A stretch of DNA of 49,284 nt from CAYRLZ01 sp964425275 (GTDB lineage Bacteria; Hydrothermota; Tepidihabitantia; Tepidihabitantales; JBDRVQ01): NCBI GenBank assembly GCA_964425275.1, contig CAYRLZ010000047.1:1-49284 (forward strand). Reading direction: 5' to 3'. Below, in pieces: positions 1-8,367 of the stretch (positions are counted from its first letter, which is position 1; every line of letters begins with the position of its first letter). The translations under genes and the position numbers were made by a program. The notes below the pieces were generated by a model. That model was not told the DNA's origin. It ran no database searches and saw only the letters and a list, made by a program, of their open reading frames with translations.

Positions 1-114
1 TATCTAAATATAGAGTAAAAATCCGCTCAAAGTGTTTCACAGAATTTTAATTGCCCAAATGGGAAAAATATGGTTTTGGCATAAATTTTGCAAAACCTCA
101 GATAAAAAATTGGT

Positions 115-143
115 TTGATTTTTTAGTAAGAAGTGATTATAAT
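115..143 (+). promoter_or_regulatory. Promoter for the AmrS-like gene, leaderless type
   Basis: A -35 box TTGATT (115-120), a 17-nt spacer and a perfect TATAAT (138-143) are visible. The -10 box ends 5 nt before the ATG at 149, so transcription should start at or next to that codon. The same geometry recurs at six other genes here, which favours the upstream start. The first 114 bases of the window hold nothing else I recognise. Confidence 0.6.
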
Positions 144-148
144 TTATT

Positions 149-1213
149 ATGGTAAGTTCTTATATTTTCGCCCCGGTCTTTTTTAGCCTCTTTTTAACCT
201 CTTCTTTAAGGGAGGCGATGTTTTATGAAACCTTACAACAAAACCGGGTGAGGTGTAATGTCTGCTTTCGGCGGTGCCTCATCCCTGAAGGAAAAAGAGG
301 GTTTTGTCGGAATAAAGAAAACAAAAAAGGAAGACTTTACAATATCGTTTATTCCAAGCCATCAGCAGTGCAGATTGACCCGATTGAGAAAGAGCCCCTC
401 TACCATTTCTTGCCGGGGACAAATATTCTATGCCTCGGAACCGCGGGCTGTAACTTTCGCTGCTCCTTCTGTCATAACTGGCACCTATCACAGCGGTCAA
501 TTGAAGAGATGGAGTATTATCACCTATCACCCGAGGAAGTTATCAAATTGGCCAAGAAGAGAAATTGTCCAACTATATCCTTTACCTATAACGAACCAAT
601 TTCCTTCTATGAGTATATGTATGATATCGCCAAAATCGCCAAAAAGGAAGGGCTTCGGGTAGTCTTCCACACTAACGGCAGTATGACGGAAGAATCGCTT
701 CGGGAGTTGTTAAAATATACCGATGCGGTTACCGTTGACTGGAAGGGGTTCTCAAATGAATTTTATCAAAAGGTTTTAAGAGCCGAGGTCGCTCCGGTGA
801 CCAGGTCACTTAAAGTGATAAAGGAAAAAGGGGTTCACTTAGAGATTGTGAATCTAATAGTTCCCGGACATAATGATAAGGAGGAGGAGATAAAAAAGAT
901 GTGCCAATGGATAAAGGATAGTTTAGGAGAGGATGTCCCCTTACACTTCTCCCGCTTCTTTCCTAATTATCGGATGATGAATTTATCACCGACACCGATG
1001 AAGACCTTAGAGCGGGCTTATGCAATTGCCAAAGAGGTTGGACTTTACTATGTGACATTAGGGAATTGTCCGGGTCATAAGTATAACTCAACATTCTGCC
1101 CGAAGTGCCACAAGCGGTTGATTCATCGGATTCATTTTGCGGTCTTAGAGAATTTGATAAAAGAAGGGAAGTGTCCAAAGTGTGGCTTTAAGATTAGCGG
1201 TATCTGGAAATAA
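149..1213 (+). CDS. amrS: AmmeMemoRadiSam-system radical SAM enzyme (AmrS-like)
   Basis: Radical SAM protein of the AmrS/PflA-related family. The CX3CX2C cluster ligands are Cys101, Cys105 and Cys108 in the motif GCNFRCSFCHNW. An upstream Cys group (Cys36, 39, 43, 53) and two CPKC pairs near the C-terminus look like extra metal sites. The AmrS family is named from a conserved three-gene neighbourhood (AMMECR1, Memo, radical SAM), but the partners are not in this window and the substrate is unknown. Start choice: ATG149 fits the leaderless promoter, and the LREAMFYE stretch before the next ATG (218) resembles the usual family N-terminus. ATG218 has GGAGG only 2 nt upstream. Starting at 149 adds about 19 mostly hydrophobic residues, which is odd for a cytosolic enzyme. 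Confidence 0.85.
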   Translation: MVSSYIFAPVFFSLFLTSSLREAMFYETLQQNRVRCNVCFRRCLIPEGKRGFCRNKENKKGRLYNIVYSKPSAVQIDPIEKEPLYHFLPGTNILCLGTAGCNFRCSFCHNWHLSQRSIEEMEYYHLSPEEVIKLAKKRNCPTISFTYNEPISFYEYMYDIAKIAKKEGLRVVFHTNGSMTEESLRELLKYTDAVTVDWKGFSNEFYQKVLRAEVAPVTRSLKVIKEKGVHLEIVNLIVPGHNDKEEEIKKMCQWIKDSLGEDVPLHFSRFFPNYRMMNLSPTPMKTLERAYAIAKEVGLYYVTLGNCPGHKYNSTFCPKCHKRLIHRIHFAVLENLIKEGKCPKCGFKISGIWK

Positions 1214-1225
1214 TCGTATCACCGA

Positions 1226-1254
1226 TTGACAAATTGGAGATTTTTGGTTACTAT
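1226..1254 (+). promoter_or_regulatory. Promoter for kbl
   Basis: Perfect -35 TTGACA (1226-1231), 17-nt spacer, -10 TACTAT (1249-1254). It lies between the AmrS-like gene and kbl and leaves a leader of about 25 nt that contains the strong AAGGAGG ribosome site of kbl. Confidence 0.6.
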
Positions 1255-1286
1255 CTATCTTAATATTAATTTTTAAGGAGGAATTT

Positions 1287-2531
1287 ATGGCGTATGGTAA
1301 GATAAAAGATTTTTTGCAAGAAGAATTGAATAATACAAAAGCCGCTGGTCTATATAAGGAAGAACGTTATATCCATACCCCGCAGGGTCCAGACATTAAG
1401 GTTGAATATCCAGAAAAATCGCCGCTCAAAGATGTGATAAATATGTGCGCCAACAACTACCTCGGTCTTTCCAGCCATCCCAAGGTGATTGAAGCCGCCC
1501 ATAAGGGATTAGAAAGCCACGGTTACGGAATGTCATCGGTCCGCTTCATCTGCGGCACCCAGAATATCCACAAAATTTTGGAACAGAAGATAGCAAAATT
1601 TTTAGGAATGGAAGATGCCATCTTATACTCATCCTGCTTTGATGCCAATGCCGGACTTTTTGAACCGCTCTTCACCGACCAGGATGCAATAATCTCGGAC
1701 CGGCTAAATCACGCCTCAATCATTGACGGTGTCCGGATGTGTAAAGCCGAGAGGCACATCTTCCAGCATAACGATATGGCGGATTTAGAAGAGAGGTTAA
1801 AGGCAACCCAGAATAAACGTTTCCGCATCATCGCCACCGATGGCGCATTCTCAATGGATGGTGATATTGCCCGACTGGACGACATCTGCGACTTGGCCGA
1901 TAAATACGATGCCTTGGTAATGTTTGACGATGCCCACGCCACCGGTTTTTTAGGTAAGACCGGCAGGGGAACTCATGAATTTCGTGGAGTTATGGAGCGG
2001 GTGGATATTATCACCACGACCTTTGGTAAGGCAATGGGTGGTGCCTCCGGTGGCTGTACCGCCTCAAAAAAAGAGATTGTTGAAATCCTCCGCCAACGTA
2101 GTCGCCCCTATCTCTTTTCCAATACCGTGAGCCCAGCGGTAATCGCCGCCACAATCGCCGTTGTTGATTTGCTCTCTGAAACGACTGAACTACGGGATAA
2201 ATTGGAATGGAATACCAAATATTTCCGGGAGAATATGACCAATGCTGGATTTGACATTAAACCGGGTATCCATCCGATAGTTCCGATTATGCTCTATAAT
2301 GCCAAACTCGCCCAGGACTTCGCCCGAGACTTATATTACGAAGGGATATATGTCATTGGCTTCTTCTATCCGGTCGTCCCGAAAGGTGAGGCAAGGATCC
2401 GGGTGCAACTTTCCGCTGCTCATAATAAAGAGCACCTTGACCGGGCAATTGAGGCCTTTAAGAAAGTTGGAGCCAAATACGGAATACTTGGGAAAAAAAG
2501 GGAAGAGATTATTGAAAAATACGGCCTGTAA
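1287..2531 (+). CDS. kbl: Glycine C-acetyltransferase (2-amino-3-ketobutyrate CoA ligase)
   Basis: Fold-type I PLP enzyme of the alpha-oxoamine synthase family. It cleaves 2-amino-3-ketobutyrate with CoA to glycine and acetyl-CoA in threonine catabolism. Visible motifs are CANNYLGL near residue 54, DDAHATG (214-220) that contacts the cofactor, and the PLP-binding lysine K248 in TTFGKAMGG. At 414 residues it is slightly longer than the usual ~395. AAGGAGG stands 6 nt before the ATG. Threonine dehydrogenase (tdh), its usual partner, is not next to it. Related 8-amino-7-oxononanoate synthases share the fold, but the N-terminal region and motif context fit Kbl best. Confidence 0.9.
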   Translation: MAYGKIKDFLQEELNNTKAAGLYKEERYIHTPQGPDIKVEYPEKSPLKDVINMCANNYLGLSSHPKVIEAAHKGLESHGYGMSSVRFICGTQNIHKILEQKIAKFLGMEDAILYSSCFDANAGLFEPLFTDQDAIISDRLNHASIIDGVRMCKAERHIFQHNDMADLEERLKATQNKRFRIIATDGAFSMDGDIARLDDICDLADKYDALVMFDDAHATGFLGKTGRGTHEFRGVMERVDIITTTFGKAMGGASGGCTASKKEIVEILRQRSRPYLFSNTVSPAVIAATIAVVDLLSETTELRDKLEWNTKYFRENMTNAGFDIKPGIHPIVPIMLYNAKLAQDFARDLYYEGIYVIGFFYPVVPKGEARIRVQLSAAHNKEHLDRAIEAFKKVGAKYGILGKKREEIIEKYGL

Positions 2532-2544
2532 GATTATCGGTCGT

Positions 2545-2573
2545 TTGACTATTTCTTAATAGTCCGTTATAAT
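2545..2573 (+). promoter_or_regulatory. Promoter for the class V FBPase gene
   Basis: TTGACT (2545-2550), 17-nt spacer, perfect TATAAT (2568-2573). Expected transcription start is near 2580, giving a short leader with AAGGAGG before ATG2608. Confidence 0.7.
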
Positions 2574-2607
2574 ACAAAGATTTTAGAAATTTTTAAGGAG
2601 GAATGAT

Positions 2608-3702
2608 ATGAACGAGAAAGTTACGCTTTCAGTAATTAAAGCCGATATTGGTGGTTATGTTGGTCATTCATCAAGCCACCCCCAGATCTTAGAAGAGGCG
2701 AGAGCCAAATTGACCTTAGCGAAAAGTGATGGGTTACTTATTGATTTTTATGTTACAAGTTGCGGCGATGACTTAGAACTGATTATGACCCACCAAAAAG
2801 GGGTTGATGCTTCAGAAATCCACCAACTCGCCTGGGATACCTTTGTTGCCTGCACCGAATTGGCAAAAGACTTAAAACTTTATGGTGCGGGTCAGGACCT
2901 ATTGGCTGATGCCTTCTCTGGTAATGTGAGGGGAATGGGACCGGGTGTCGCCGAAATGGAATTCACCGAGAGGAAGAGTGAACCAATTGTTATCTTTATG
3001 GGTGACAAATGTGCCCCCGGTGCCTGGAATTTTCCTCTCTTTAAAATCTTTGCCGACCCCTTCAATACTATTGGTCTAATCATTGACCCTTCAATGCACG
3101 ACGGTTTCCGGTTTGAGGTCCACGACTTCAAAAGAGATATTAACTATCTCCTCTCCTGTCCGGAGGAGATGTATGACTTATTAGTTCTAATCGGTTCCCC
3201 GGAAAACTACGCGGTGAAGAATGTCTACAAAAAATCTGGGGAGATTGCCGCTGCCGCCTCTACCCAGAAATTAGCCTTAATCGCTGGCCGTTATGTTGGA
3301 AAAGATGACCCGGTGCTGATTGTTCGGGCACAATCCGGGATGCCGGCGGTTGGCGAAATCTTAGAACCATTTGCCTTCCCCCATTTAGTATCGGGCTGGA
3401 TGCGTGGTTCCCATTATGGACCTTTAATGCCGACCAGCCAAAAACAGGCAAATCCTTCCCGCTTTGATGGACCACCCAGGGTAATTGCCCTAGGCTTCCA
3501 AATAAGCCAGGGGATGCTTATTGGTCCCCGGGATTTATTTGACGACCCGGGCTTTGATTATGCCCGCTACCAGGCAAATCTTCTGGCTAACTTTATGCGC
3601 ACCCATGGCCCATTTGAGCCGCACCGTCTGCCTCTCCCGGAAATGGAATATACAACTTTACCGGAAGTATTAAAAAGATTAGAGAATAAATTAAAAAAAT
3701 GA
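2608..3702 (+). CDS. fbp: Fructose-1,6-bisphosphate aldolase/phosphatase (class V, archaeal type)
   Basis: Bifunctional gluconeogenic enzyme known from archaea and deep-branching, mostly thermophilic bacteria. It condenses triose phosphates to fructose 1,6-bisphosphate and then dephosphorylates it. The N-terminus KADIGGYVGHSSSHP is the family signature. Counting residues, Tyr229 and Lys232 (in RYVGKDDP) and Tyr348 (in EMEYTT) fall at the numbers of the catalytic residues described for the crenarchaeal enzymes: Lys232 Schiff base, Tyr229 acid-base, Tyr348 mobile loop. At 364 residues it is of ordinary family length. It has its own promoter and ribosome site, and its TGA overlaps the next ATG (ATGA), so the lipoprotein gene is probably co-translated. 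It points to carbon assimilation or gluconeogenesis at high temperature. Confidence 0.95.
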   Translation: MNEKVTLSVIKADIGGYVGHSSSHPQILEEARAKLTLAKSDGLLIDFYVTSCGDDLELIMTHQKGVDASEIHQLAWDTFVACTELAKDLKLYGAGQDLLADAFSGNVRGMGPGVAEMEFTERKSEPIVIFMGDKCAPGAWNFPLFKIFADPFNTIGLIIDPSMHDGFRFEVHDFKRDINYLLSCPEEMYDLLVLIGSPENYAVKNVYKKSGEIAAAASTQKLALIAGRYVGKDDPVLIVRAQSGMPAVGEILEPFAFPHLVSGWMRGSHYGPLMPTSQKQANPSRFDGPPRVIALGFQISQGMLIGPRDLFDDPGFDYARYQANLLANFMRTHGPFEPHRLPLPEMEYTTLPEVLKRLENKLKK

Positions 3703-4292
3703 AAACAAAAATTAAGAAGGGAGCACCTCTCTTTTTTCTCTCCGGACTCTTTCTTCTATTTCTTCTATTAACCTGCGCCCCACCTAAACCCTACGAATTC
3801 CGAAATTACTCCTTACAGGAAAAGGCCCTTCTTGACTTACGAGACAAGCGAATTGCTGTCTTACCGTTTGAAAGCCCCTATGGTATTGAAATCGGTAAAA
3901 GAGCTGCCGAAGAGATGAGCTTGCAGATTGGCAAAGTAGGGAGATTTGACATCGTTGAGCGAGAAAGGATTGAAGAACTCTGGAAGGAACAGGACCTGGA
4001 TAAGAAACGGATTGATGAAAATACTGCAGTGGCGATTGGTAAGATGCTCGGCGCCCACGGCGTCATCTTGGGAAACGTTAGAGAATACAAAAGGGATAAG
4101 ATTGGTTTATCTTGCCGTCTGGTGAGTGTGGAAACTGGCCGGCTAATCTGGCAGGCGAGCGATGTGATAAGTGGTAGCGATAAAAGAGTTCAGGCTCACT
4201 TCCAAGAGAAAGAAGACCAGAGGCGACTGACCGAAGACCCCGATTTTCTCCTCTCCTTCCTCTGCCAACTCTTCGCCGCAACCTGGCGGTAG
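3699..4292 (+). CDS. CsgG-like putative lipoprotein, short form
   Basis: Exported 197-residue protein. A basic start and a hydrophobic run end at LLTC (Cys26), a lipobox-like site with an unusual Thr at -1. The rest resembles the CsgG/LpoB-type fold: RIAVLPFES opening strand, a helix with MSLQIGKVGRFDIVERERIEELWKEQ split over residues ~68-95, GAHGVILGNV, and a final SVETGRLIWQAS strand. Such proteins sit in the periplasm or outer membrane in secretion or envelope complexes; the exact role here is unknown. It overlaps the FBPase gene by 4 nt and is a clear paralogue of the next gene. Confidence 0.7.
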   Translation: MKTKIKKGAPLFFLSGLFLLFLLLTCAPPKPYEFRNYSLQEKALLDLRDKRIAVLPFESPYGIEIGKRAAEEMSLQIGKVGRFDIVERERIEELWKEQDLDKKRIDENTAVAIGKMLGAHGVILGNVREYKRDKIGLSCRLVSVETGRLIWQASDVISGSDKRVQAHFQEKEDQRRLTEDPDFLLSFLCQLFAATWR

Positions 4293-4339
4293 CGCTCTCA
4301 CTTTGCAATAGAGATTAAATTCCCCACTACGAAAATATT

Positions 4340-5107
4340 ATGAATGACCGCTACGGAAAGAGACCATTTGTCATATTTCTTCTCTTATCTTATCTCCTTT
4401 GGGTCAACTGTGCCACAGTCCGACCCTATAAGATAACCAATTACTTCCTCTCCCCAAAATTCCCGGAAAGAAAGATAAAGCGAATTGCGGTCCTGCCTTT
4501 TGAAAATCTGACCAAGGAAGAAAAGGCAGCAAAGGTCGTCCAGGAGGAATTCTCCCTACAGGTCGGTAAAATCGGGATATTTGAACTCTTAGAAAGGGCA
4601 AGGATTGAAGAACTGTGGCAGGAGCAAGACTTAGATACCCTATATCGTTTTGATGCCACAACCGCGGCCAAGGTTGGTCGGATGCTCGGTGCCGAGGGTG
4701 TTATCTTTGGCAGTGTAACAAAATTCTCGCCTTACCCGGAAAAGGATACGACAAAGGTGGTAAAAGAGAAAGAAGTCGAACCTTCGGTCATCGTCGTTGA
4801 CGAAGATAACTCCGCTTGGAAATGGTTACTCATCGGTGTCTTAGCAGTTACAGTTGTTGGGCTGGTCGTCTATTTAGCCACCAAACCTTCTCCCCCATCC
4901 GCCGAGGTTGGCATAAGCGTTAGGCTGGTTGATGTTGAGACCGGGGATATTCTCTGGCAGGCAAAGGACAGTTTCCGGGGAACAAGAAAGAGCATCCAGG
5001 CACTGGTTGAAACAAAAGAGGATAAGGAGCGATTAGTGAAGGATATTGACTTCCTCACCTCCCTCCTCTGCGCAAGCCTCGCCGCTACGATAAAGACTGA
5101 GCCATAG
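4340..5107 (+). CDS. CsgG-like exported protein with inserted transmembrane segment
   Basis: Paralogue of the preceding gene (shared VLPFE, a helix with RIEELWxEQDLD, VETGxxxWQA). It has a hydrophobic N-terminus ending near Cys24 (WVNCAT, not a canonical lipobox because Asn is at -1). Compared with its neighbour it carries about 55 extra residues between GVIFGSV (~121) and the VGISVRLVDVE strand (~190). The insert is charged, then has a strongly hydrophobic helix at about 161-180 (WLLIGVLAVTVVGLVVYLA), then proline-rich. In CsgG proper, membrane-inserting hairpins interrupt this same domain; whether the insert is equivalent is inference. Only a short spacer separates it from its paralogue, and it has no clear Shine-Dalgarno. 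Confidence 0.7.
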   Translation: MNDRYGKRPFVIFLLLSYLLWVNCATVRPYKITNYFLSPKFPERKIKRIAVLPFENLTKEEKAAKVVQEEFSLQVGKIGIFELLERARIEELWQEQDLDTLYRFDATTAAKVGRMLGAEGVIFGSVTKFSPYPEKDTTKVVKEKEVEPSVIVVDEDNSAWKWLLIGVLAVTVVGLVVYLATKPSPPSAEVGISVRLVDVETGDILWQAKDSFRGTRKSIQALVETKEDKERLVKDIDFLTSLLCASLAATIKTEP

Positions 5108-5131
5108 CCTTTAGTCAAAAGAGACGGGTAG

Positions 5132-6733
5132 ATGAAAAAAGTCTTATTACTTTATCCCGAGTTACCTCCTTTCGGATTCTGGAACTATAAAGAGGTTTGC
5201 CGTCTGCTGGGGGCAAAATTTCCGGCCGCGCCTTTAGGAATGATTACCTTGGCCGCCCTTTTACCCCAAGAATGGGATATGAGATTAATTGACCTGAATA
5301 CCACAAGATTAGACGATTCAGCGATTGACTGGGCGGATTTGGTTTTTCTTGGTGGTATGCTGCCTCAACAGATTAACCTATTGAAATTGATCGACCGCGT
5401 TCACGCGCGCGGTAAAAAAGTGGTCGTCGGCGGACCCGACCCAACATCCCAGCCCAAGACTTATCAGAAAGCCGACTATCTGGTTTTAGGCGAAGCCGAG
5501 GCAACAATCTACCCGTTTTTGGCGGATTTAGAAAAAGGGGTGCAAAGTGGTATCTATACCAGTGAGCATAAGCCCGATATTAAAAAAAGCCCAGTGCCCC
5601 GCTTTGACCTCCTGAATCTTAAAGACTATCTAATGATTGGTATTCAGTTTTGTCGGGGATGTCCCTTTAACTGCGAGTTTTGTGATATTATTGAACTGTT
5701 TGGTCGCATCCCAAGGACGAAGACCCCGGAGCAGGTTATTAAAGAATTAGAGACCCTATACCAATTGGGCTACCGGGGGCATATTGATTTTGTTGACGAC
5801 AATTTTATCGGACATCGCTCCAAGGTGAAAGAACTTTTAATAATGCTTAAAGACTGGTCAAAAAGACATAATTTCCCTTTCTTTTATTCTACCGAGGCCT
5901 CGGTAAATCTGGCTGATGATGAAGAACTACTTGGGTTGATGCGCGATTTAGATTTCCGTTATCTCTTTGTCGGCATTGAATCACCCGACCCGAAGATATT
6001 GAAATTCGCCCAGAAAGGTCAGAATATTGACCGAAGATTGATTGAGGATCTGTCCAAGATATATCAATACGGAATGATTGTCAACGCCGGTTTTATTTTG
6101 GGATTTGACAACGAAGATACCCATTCCGCCAAACTAATCACGGACATCGTTCAAGATAGCAAAATTGTTATGGCGATGGTTGGACTTTTATATGCCCTGC
6201 CGAATACCCAATTAACCCGAAGGCTCAAAAAAGAAACCCGATTACTAAAAAACATAAATCCAACGGATGAGAAAAGTCAGGCATTACTGGTTGACCAGTC
6301 TTCCAGCGGGCTCAATTTTGTTACCCGCCGCCCCCGAACCGAGATTATGAGAGACTTTTTATTCATCATCAATACGGTTTATTCCGATAAAAACTATTTT
6401 GACCGCTGTTTAGAATTAGGCAGGGTCTTGCAAACAAACTACCGTTATCAACCTTCATTAAAAAGGATATTAAATTCGGTTAAGGCATTTATCAAATTAG
6501 TCGCTAAATTAGGTTTCAGGAAATCGGCCGCCTTTTATTTCTGGCGGAATATCTTCTGTCTCTTATTTTCTAATCCCAAGGCATTAGAAGCCATGGTAAA
6601 TTTAATGGCGATGTTTATTCATTTTTCTAAGGAGACAAAATTTATCACCAACATTATGAACGAAAAGATTAGAAAGATTGAAGAAATCGGCGAAGCGAAT
6701 TTTTACAAAGAACTACTGGATAATCCACGATAA
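5132..6733 (+). CDS. B12-binding domain radical SAM protein (HpnP-like, DUF4070 type)
   Basis: 533-residue two-domain radical SAM enzyme. Residues ~1-140 form a cobalamin-binding-like Rossmann domain (VVVGGPDPTS, LVLGEAEA), without the DxHxxG motif. The radical SAM core follows, with Cys177, Cys181 and Cys184 in CRGCPFNCEFCDI. The following IELFGRIPRTK and the long C-terminal helical region match the DUF4070-containing family, which includes the hopanoid C-2 methylase HpnP and many uncharacterised methylases. A methyl-transfer role on a lipid or hydrophobic substrate is possible, but no hopanoid genes are seen. It follows the CsgG-like gene by 24 nt and is probably co-transcribed. Confidence 0.8.
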   Translation: MKKVLLLYPELPPFGFWNYKEVCRLLGAKFPAAPLGMITLAALLPQEWDMRLIDLNTTRLDDSAIDWADLVFLGGMLPQQINLLKLIDRVHARGKKVVVGGPDPTSQPKTYQKADYLVLGEAEATIYPFLADLEKGVQSGIYTSEHKPDIKKSPVPRFDLLNLKDYLMIGIQFCRGCPFNCEFCDIIELFGRIPRTKTPEQVIKELETLYQLGYRGHIDFVDDNFIGHRSKVKELLIMLKDWSKRHNFPFFYSTEASVNLADDEELLGLMRDLDFRYLFVGIESPDPKILKFAQKGQNIDRRLIEDLSKIYQYGMIVNAGFILGFDNEDTHSAKLITDIVQDSKIVMAMVGLLYALPNTQLTRRLKKETRLLKNINPTDEKSQALLVDQSSSGLNFVTRRPRTEIMRDFLFIINTVYSDKNYFDRCLELGRVLQTNYRYQPSLKRILNSVKAFIKLVAKLGFRKSAAFYFWRNIFCLLFSNPKALEAMVNLMAMFIHFSKETKFITNIMNEKIRKIEEIGEANFYKELLDNPR

Positions 6734-6820
6734 AATAAAATACCAAAACCAAAATTACCCGACGAAACGAAGCGCCCGAGATTAAATAGTAATTTTTATT
6801 AAATGACGTTAAGAGGTAAA

Positions 6821-6848
6821 TTGACATTTCTAATTCCTCTATTAAAAT
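6821..6848 (+). promoter_or_regulatory. Promoter upstream of the structured leader
   Basis: Perfect TTGACA (6821-6826), 16-nt spacer, TAAAAT (6843-6848). The predicted start near 6855 gives a 5' leader of about 170 nt, by far the longest implied in the window. The 6734-6820 stretch before it is AT-rich and shows nothing I recognise. Confidence 0.65.
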
Positions 6849-6854
6849 ATATAG

Positions 6855-7021
6855 AAAGCCGAACGCGACGCGGTAATAATTCTTAAATCGGAGGGGCGTC
6901 GCGGCGGGGGATGTCGTTTTGGGGTGAACGTCCCAATTTTAATGGGGCGGGGCTACTCTTTCGGCCTAACCCGTCAACTAACCCCGTAGGCTAATGAAAG
7001 AGGCACTGGTTGCCTCAGGAG
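6855..7021 (+). promoter_or_regulatory. Structured 5' leader, candidate regulatory RNA
   Basis: Four inverted repeats lie in a row. CGCGACGC (6864-6871) pairs perfectly with GCGTCGCG (6896-6903). GGGATGT (6908-6914) pairs with ACGTCCC (6928-6934) with one G-U. GCCTA (6964-6968) pairs with TAGGC (6987-6991). GAGGCA (7000-7005) pairs with TGCCTC (7011-7016) around a 5-nt loop and abuts the AGGAG ribosome site (7017-7021). The leader is much more GC-rich than ordinary spacers here. I checked by eye for B12, TPP, tmRNA, RNase P and SRP signatures and saw none. Control of the downstream osmolyte gene is inference. Confidence 0.5.
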
Positions 7022-7026
7022 AAAAA

Positions 7027-8367
7027 ATGAAAACGGTAATTCTTGCGGCCGGCGAAGGCCGAAGGATGAATAACACGGTTCCGAAGCCATTGACAAAAAT
7101 TTTAGGCCTCTCCCTAATTGAAAGGGTTATCCTCTCGGTAAAAGAATGTGGACTGAAGGATTTTATCATCGTCCTCGGCTATAAAGGGGAAGAGATTAAG
7201 AGATATATTTCCGGGCAAGAAAAGTTTACTGATTTAAATCTCTCCTTTGTTCTTAATGAAAGTTGGCACGAAGGAAACGGCCGTTCGCTCTTTAAGGTTT
7301 GGGGATTGGTAGAAGGGGATTTCTTGCTCCTGATGGCTGACCATATCTTTTCGCCCGCTCTCTTAAAGAAATTCTTGGAAGATGAAGGTGAGGCACCAAA
7401 GATGGTGATTATCAAAAACCAGAAATTTATCCCCAATATCGTTACGGAGACAAAGGTTAAGATTGTCAATGGTAATGTGTTTGACCTGGGTAAAGACCTG
7501 AAGGAGTTTGACGGAATTGACGGTGGCATCTTTCTTCTGAACCAAAAGGTTTTTCTGACCTCTTTTTTCTTCGCGCAAAATACCGAGGGCGGAGAGGCGA
7601 TTCCCCTTTCTTTAATCATCAAAGATTTTGCTCTCCGACACCCCTTAAAGGCATTCGTCGTTGAAGATGGTTATGTGATAAATGTCAATACGAAAGAGGC
7701 ACAAAAATTTACCGAAAGGGTATTATTAAATGACCAGACCAAAAAAGACGATGGTCTAATCTCTAAATTGATAAACCGTCGTATCTCAAAATATCTCACC
7801 CAGTTACTGCTTCTGACACCACTCTCGCCCAATCAAATATCTCTTATCGCATTTTTAATTTCCCTACTTTCCGGGGTTTCTTTTATCTTTTCTTCGGTAT
7901 TAGGAGGAATTTTCGCCCAACTCTCCTCCCTATTAGATGGCGTTGATGGGGAGGTTGCCCGGCTGAGGTTCCAGAAATCTTCCTTTGGTGCGTACCTTGA
8001 CCCAATCTTAGACCGTTATGGGGATAGTTTCATCATATTCTTTATTGCCCTTTCTCTTTATCTCAAGTTTCCCAACCCAATAATCTGGTTGGTCACCTTC
8101 TTTGCCCTTATCGGTTCCTTTATGTCCCAAATAACTCGCGACCGATTTTTTGTGGTGAGAGGTAAAGAATATCCCAAAATGAAAGAAAGCTGGCTTCGTT
8201 ATCTTCCGATTACCCGCGACCTGCGTCTTTTCCTCATAATGCTCGGTGGCTTAACCGATAAATTATTCCCTACCTTAATTTTATTAAGTATCATTACCAA
8301 CTTAAAGACCATCCTTCGTCTTTTATTTGTTAAGAGGTTTTTAAGAGAATCAGCCGAGTCTCCTTGA
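7027..8367 (+). CDS. Fused sugar-nucleotidyltransferase / CDP-alcohol phosphatidyltransferase (IPCT-DIPPS-like)
   Basis: Two domains. Residues 1-~235 are a nucleotidyltransferase (MKTVILAAGEGRRM, then PKPL, MADHIF). Residues ~255-446 are a membrane CDP-alcohol phosphotransferase with motif D307-G-x2-A-R312-x8-G321-x3-D325-x3-D329 and several membrane helices. This fusion is the layout of the enzyme that makes CTP-activated inositol-1-phosphate and joins it to a second inositol phosphate, giving di-myo-inositol phosphate, a compatible solute of hyperthermophiles. Related fusions may make other phospho-diesters, so the substrate is inferred. ATG7027 is chosen because AGGAG lies 5 nt before it and the family begins at this Met; an in-frame ATG at 6994 falls inside the leader and has no ribosome site. 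Confidence 0.85.
   Translation: MKTVILAAGEGRRMNNTVPKPLTKILGLSLIERVILSVKECGLKDFIIVLGYKGEEIKRYISGQEKFTDLNLSFVLNESWHEGNGRSLFKVWGLVEGDFLLLMADHIFSPALLKKFLEDEGEAPKMVIIKNQKFIPNIVTETKVKIVNGNVFDLGKDLKEFDGIDGGIFLLNQKVFLTSFFFAQNTEGGEAIPLSLIIKDFALRHPLKAFVVEDGYVINVNTKEAQKFTERVLLNDQTKKDDGLISKLINRRISKYLTQLLLLTPLSPNQISLIAFLISLLSGVSFIFSSVLGGIFAQLSSLLDGVDGEVARLRFQKSSFGAYLDPILDRYGDSFIIFFIALSLYLKFPNPIIWLVTFFALIGSFMSQITRDRFFVVRGKEYPKMKESWLRYLPITRDLRLFLIMLGGLTDKLFPTLILLSIITNLKTILRLLFVKRFLRESAESP

Noticed and set aside
1..25. GAGTAAAAATC at the window start resembles the end of the conserved 60-nt block
   Set aside because: Only an 11-base match; the preceding bases do not align and no dyad occurs at the expected distance. 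Chance in AT-rich DNA.
258..662. A long plus-strand frame inside the AmrS-like gene
   Set aside because: Lies wholly in another frame of a clear radical SAM gene, with no homology.
6855..7021. The leader as tmRNA, RNase P or SRP RNA
   Set aside because: None of the conserved sequence blocks of these RNAs were seen.
6994..7026. Upstream ATG6994 as the start of the IPCT/DIPPS-like gene
   Set aside because: It falls in the structured leader, has no ribosome site, and the family begins at MKTVILAAG.
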